Shown here in pieces: positions 61,604 to 64,000 of a stretch of DNA of 64,000 nt. Each line of letters begins with the position of its first letter. Position 1 is the stretch's first letter. This stretch comes from Sphingomicrobium sp. Its GTDB lineage: Bacteria > Pseudomonadota > Alphaproteobacteria > Sphingomonadales > Sphingomonadaceae. The notes under the pieces are model-generated. The model saw only the letters and a list, made by a program, of their open reading frames with translations, did no database searches and had not been told where the DNA came from. The stretch spans positions 2,047,501 through 2,111,500 of the forward strand of contig DATCMI010000001.1 in NCBI GenBank assembly GCA_036563485.1, given 5' to 3'. The translations under genes were made by a program, and so were the position numbers.

Positions 61604-63001
61604 ATGGCCACTGCGGGGATCGAGGAAGTCACGGAAAACGCCATTCGCGCCGTTGCGCGCGATTGCGGGTCGCTGTCGATGGAGTGCAGCGATGTCGCCG
61701 GCTACGTCCAGGGCGTCGCGACACGGATTAGCGAGCATCTCAAGATGCTCGACCAGCTCGAGGAAGTGACGACGCGGCTGCTCGCCGACCAGGCGCGCGT
61801 GTCGGATTCCACGGACGAAGCGCGGCTGCTCTCGGAGCAGGCGAAAGCCAAGCTCGACGCAGGCCGTGAAGCCATCGAAGGCACCATCGACGGGTTCAAG
61901 GGGCTGACCGAACTGGTCGTCCAGCTCGGCGAGCGCATGGCCGGCTTCGCTTCGGCGATGAACCAGGTGCAGACGGTGTCGTCGACGATCGAGACCATCG
62001 CCCGCAAGACGAACATGCTGGCGCTCAACGCCACCATCGAAGCCGCGCGCGCCGGCGATGCCGGGCGCAGCTTTGCGGTCGTTGCCGCCGAAGTGAAGAA
62101 GCTGGCGCACGACACCCGTGCGGCGACCAGCCAGATCGCCTCGACCATCGGCGAGCTGACCCGGGAAGCGAGCGCCGTCACCAACGAAATCAAGACCGGC
62201 GTCGAGCGCAGCCGCGCCGCCCAGTCGGGCTTCGGCACCATCAGCGACACGGTTCGCGAAGTCAGCGAGATCGTCGGCATGGTCGACCGCCAGACCGAAG
62301 GCATCGCCCACTCGACGAGCATGATCCAGACCAGCGTCGATCGGGTGAAGGCGGGCCTGACCGACTTCGCCGCCGACGCCCGCGACAACGGCCAGGAACT
62401 GAAGACCGCCGAAAAGCGGCTCGGCCACCTCGAGCTTTTGTCGAACACCATGCTGGACACGCTTGCGAATTCAGGCGCGGAGATCGACGACACGCCGTTC
62501 ATCCTCAAGGCGCAGGACGCCTGCCGCCAGATCCGCATCGCCATCGAGCGGGCGATCGACAGCGGCGAGGTCAGCGTCGAAGATGTCTTCGACCGCGATT
62601 ACAAGATCGTCGAAGGCTCCAACCCGGTGCAGTACGACGTGCGCTTCAACGGCGCGGCAGACCGCCACGTTCAGCCGATCCTCGACCGCATCAAGGGCAG
62701 CGACAGCCGCATCATCGGCTCCGCGATCGGTGACATGAACGGTTACCTGCCGACCCATTTATCGGAGCGCAGCCATCCGCAGGGTCCCGACCCGGTGTGG
62801 AACGACGAACATTGCCGCAACAAGCGGATCCTGATCGACGACACGACGCGCATGGCGCTCGCCAGCGAGAAGCCGGCGACGCTCGCCACCTATCGCATGG
62901 AGCTCGGCGACAAGTTCATCCCGGTGAAGAACGTGTTCGTGCCTTTGTTCGTGAAGGGCCGCCGCTGGGGGAATTTCGAACTGGCTTACCGGGACGATTG
63001 A
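61604..63001 (+). CDS. Soluble methyl-accepting chemotaxis protein with C-terminal sensor domain
   Basis: A 465-residue protein with no membrane segment. The chemoreceptor signalling coiled coil is at about 60-290; its hairpin tip contains [20 protein letters not shown] and the following [12 protein letters not shown], which bind CheA/CheW. The C-terminal 145 residues have strands and motifs such as [22 protein letters not shown] and [12 protein letters not shown], a Cache/PAS-like layout. Putting the sensor after the signalling domain is the reverse of canonical receptors. It should form a cytoplasmic array or sense an internal cue. No other chemotaxis gene is nearby. Confidence 0.88.
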   Translation: MATAGIEEVTENAIRAVARDCGSLSMECSDVAGYVQGVATRISEHLKMLDQLEEVTTRLLADQARVSDSTDEARLLSEQAKAKLDAGREAIEGTIDGFKGLTELVVQLGERMAGFASAMNQVQTVSSTIETIARKTNMLALNATIEAARAGDAGRSFAVVAAEVKKLAHDTRAATSQIASTIGELTREASAVTNEIKTGVERSRAAQSGFGTISDTVREVSEIVGMVDRQTEGIAHSTSMIQTSVDRVKAGLTDFAADARDNGQELKTAEKRLGHLELLSNTMLDTLANSGAEIDDTPFILKAQDACRQIRIAIERAIDSGEVSVEDVFDRDYKIVEGSNPVQYDVRFNGAADRHVQPILDRIKGSDSRIIGSAIGDMNGYLPTHLSERSHPQGPDPVWNDEHCRNKRILIDDTTRMALASEKPATLATYRMELGDKFIPVKNVFVPLFVKGRRWGNFELAYRDD

Positions 63002-63176
63002 TCGCCTGGAGCTAGTCCGGGGAACTAGCGAAGCCGATCAACGGCGCGTGCGGGTAATCGGCCGGTGAACCAACAGGGTTCCCGAAAGCTTACCTCCCCA
63101 TAAACCCGGTCTTTACGCCCTCGGCGCTAGGATCGTCGCCTTGAAGACAGTTCCGCGGAAGCACGAGGGGAGATGG

Positions 63177-63851
63177 ATGGCGAGTAACCGGTCAGTCGAA
63201 ACGAGCCCGGTGATCAGCGTTGCCGCGAGCCAGCTCGCCCGCGTCGCCGGCGAAGGCTCGGCGCGGCACCCGCATCTTGCCGCCTTGCTCGAAGGCACCG
63301 GTCCGCACACCGCGCGCGACCTGTCCGACGCCGTCCACCTGCTGTGCAGCCTTCACGGCCGCTATCCTGGCCTCATCGAACTGGCGCTTCAGCGCTGCCC
63401 CAAGGGCAGTGTCCACGATTGGCTTTCCCGCGCATCCGACGGCTTCGAGCGCGAGCGCCTGTACCTGGTTCGCTTAACGTCGGCAGTGGGGCCGCTTCCG
63501 AGCACGCCCGGCGCCATGGAGACGGAGACGAGCCTCGCGACGGCGCGCAATGCGCTGGAGACTCTCGCCAATTCGGAACGCGACGGCTGCTCGATCGGCG
63601 CCGCAACGGCGCTGGTCTGCGACTGGTGGCCGGTGCGCCGCCTGCTCGACCGCGCTGCTGCAAGGGTAGGCACGGAGCCGCCGGCGCCATCGCTGCCCGA
63701 CGAGGCTTCGGTCTTGGATGTGGTGGACGCCGCGGCCGAGACGCCGGGAAGCGCTCGTGCGCTTGCGTTCGGCGGAGAGCAGTTGCTGCTCCAGCACCGC
63801 GCCTTGTTCGATCTTCTCGAAGCGCGGGCGGAAGCGCGCGGCGACTATTAA
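63177..63851 (+). CDS. Hypothetical protein
   Basis: From the ATG at 63177 (preceded by GGGGAGATGG) this is a 224-residue, mostly helical, soluble protein rich in Ala, Leu and Arg. It has an early HPHLAALLEG segment, a DWLSRASDGFERERLYLVRL helix and a Cys/Trp-containing LVCDWWPVRRLLDRA stretch. No domain is recognised and no signal peptide is seen. The gene lies 175 nt after the chemoreceptor; the gap holds a small GCTAGT/ACTAGC hairpin (63011-63029), so co-transcription is uncertain. Confidence 0.65.
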   Translation: MASNRSVETSPVISVAASQLARVAGEGSARHPHLAALLEGTGPHTARDLSDAVHLLCSLHGRYPGLIELALQRCPKGSVHDWLSRASDGFERERLYLVRLTSAVGPLPSTPGAMETETSLATARNALETLANSERDGCSIGAATALVCDWWPVRRLLDRAAARVGTEPPAPSLPDEASVLDVVDAAAETPGSARALAFGGEQLLLQHRALFDLLEARAEARGDY

Positions 63852-63869
63852 GCCGCCGCGGCTGCCGGA

Positions 63870-64000
63870 TTAAGCGGCCTTCGCCAACTCCCGCTGTTCG
63901 TTCGCCGCAACCGGCGCCGCTTCGGCGACGCTCGTTTCCACGGCGGCCGAGGGCTGCGCCTTCGCCTTCGGGAAGAGCAAGCGCGAGATCAGCACGATGA
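63870..64000 (-). CDS. C-terminal end of a membrane protein gene (partial)
   Basis: The minus-strand frame ending at 63870 (TAA) is open to the window edge and encodes about 42 residues. A hydrophobic IVLISRLLF end of a membrane helix and FPKAKAQ come first, followed by a hydrophilic Ala/Glu/Val-rich tail ending ELAKAA. It is convergent with the preceding gene (18-nt gap). The family cannot be told from this part. Confidence 0.5.
   Translation of the reverse strand, partial: IVLISRLLFPKAKAQPSAAVETSVAEAAPVAANEQRELAKAA

Overview
The window is GC-rich chromosomal DNA that reads as a member of the Sphingomonadales (Alphaproteobacteria; Sphingomonas/Sphingomicrobium-like). The evidence is the gene order ahcY-divL-tsaE-amgK-murU-addB-addA-trxA, a DUF2842 protein, a DOMON-like protein, SdhE next to mfd and recG, an HWE-type histidine kinase, and frequent GTG/TTG starts with ATGA/GTGA overlaps. 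The assignment is made from reading the sequence only; no database search was run.

Layout. 0-1.1 kb: three short phage-like plus-strand genes ending at a tRNA-Arg-like gene with an abnormal anticodon arm. 1.2-5.2 kb: secreted nuclease-like protein, AI-2E-type permease, tRNA-Asp followed by a degenerate partial tRNA-Asp copy, J-domain membrane protein, SleB-type wall hydrolase, DUF2842 protein. 5.7-10.3 kb: a chaperone-usher pilus cluster (two SCPU pilins, usher, chaperone and a convergent secreted pilin-like protein) whose base and codon use looks different from its flanks. 10.7-17.1 kb: ffh, rpsP and rimM, then an inserted minus-strand WD40/flavoprotein block, then trmD and rplS. 17.1-25.8 kb: three peptidases (S9, M28, M2), asd, a GFA protein and an alpha/beta hydrolase. 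25.9-30.3 kb: Asn-rich membrane protein, peroxiredoxin, YqgE, then an HWE kinase and a Crp/Fnr regulator. 30.3-43.2 kb: ahcY behind a perfect palindrome, the DivL-like pseudokinase, tsaE, the MurNAc-recycling pair amgK/murU, addB/addA and trxA. 43.2-50.5 kb: GFA protein, secA, putA, a BLUF photoreceptor, a 48-aa zinc-ribbon protein, tRNA-Asn. 50.6-59.7 kb: nadK, mfd, sdhE, recG, a small DMT protein, tyrS and a DUF2306 protein. 59.8-64 kb: DOMON-like protein, NamZ-type muramidase, a soluble chemoreceptor, an unrecognised gene, and the 3' end of a membrane-protein gene.

How they work together. Most genes are housekeeping: translation and export (ffh, rpsP, rimM, trmD, rplS, tyrS, tsaE, secA), DNA repair (addAB, mfd, recG) and metabolism (ahcY, asd, nadK, putA). 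SleB, AmgK, MurU and NamZ together outline peptidoglycan turnover and MurNAc salvage. DivL, with Tyr in place of the phospho-accepting His, ties the central operon to alphaproteobacterial cell-cycle control.

The least explained parts are the pilus cluster with its convergent pilin-like gene, the broken tRNA beside phage-like genes, two unlinked promoters sharing the palindrome TGTAYT-N8-ARTACA, two very small genes (46 and 48 codons), and a soluble chemoreceptor with its sensor domain at the C-terminus.
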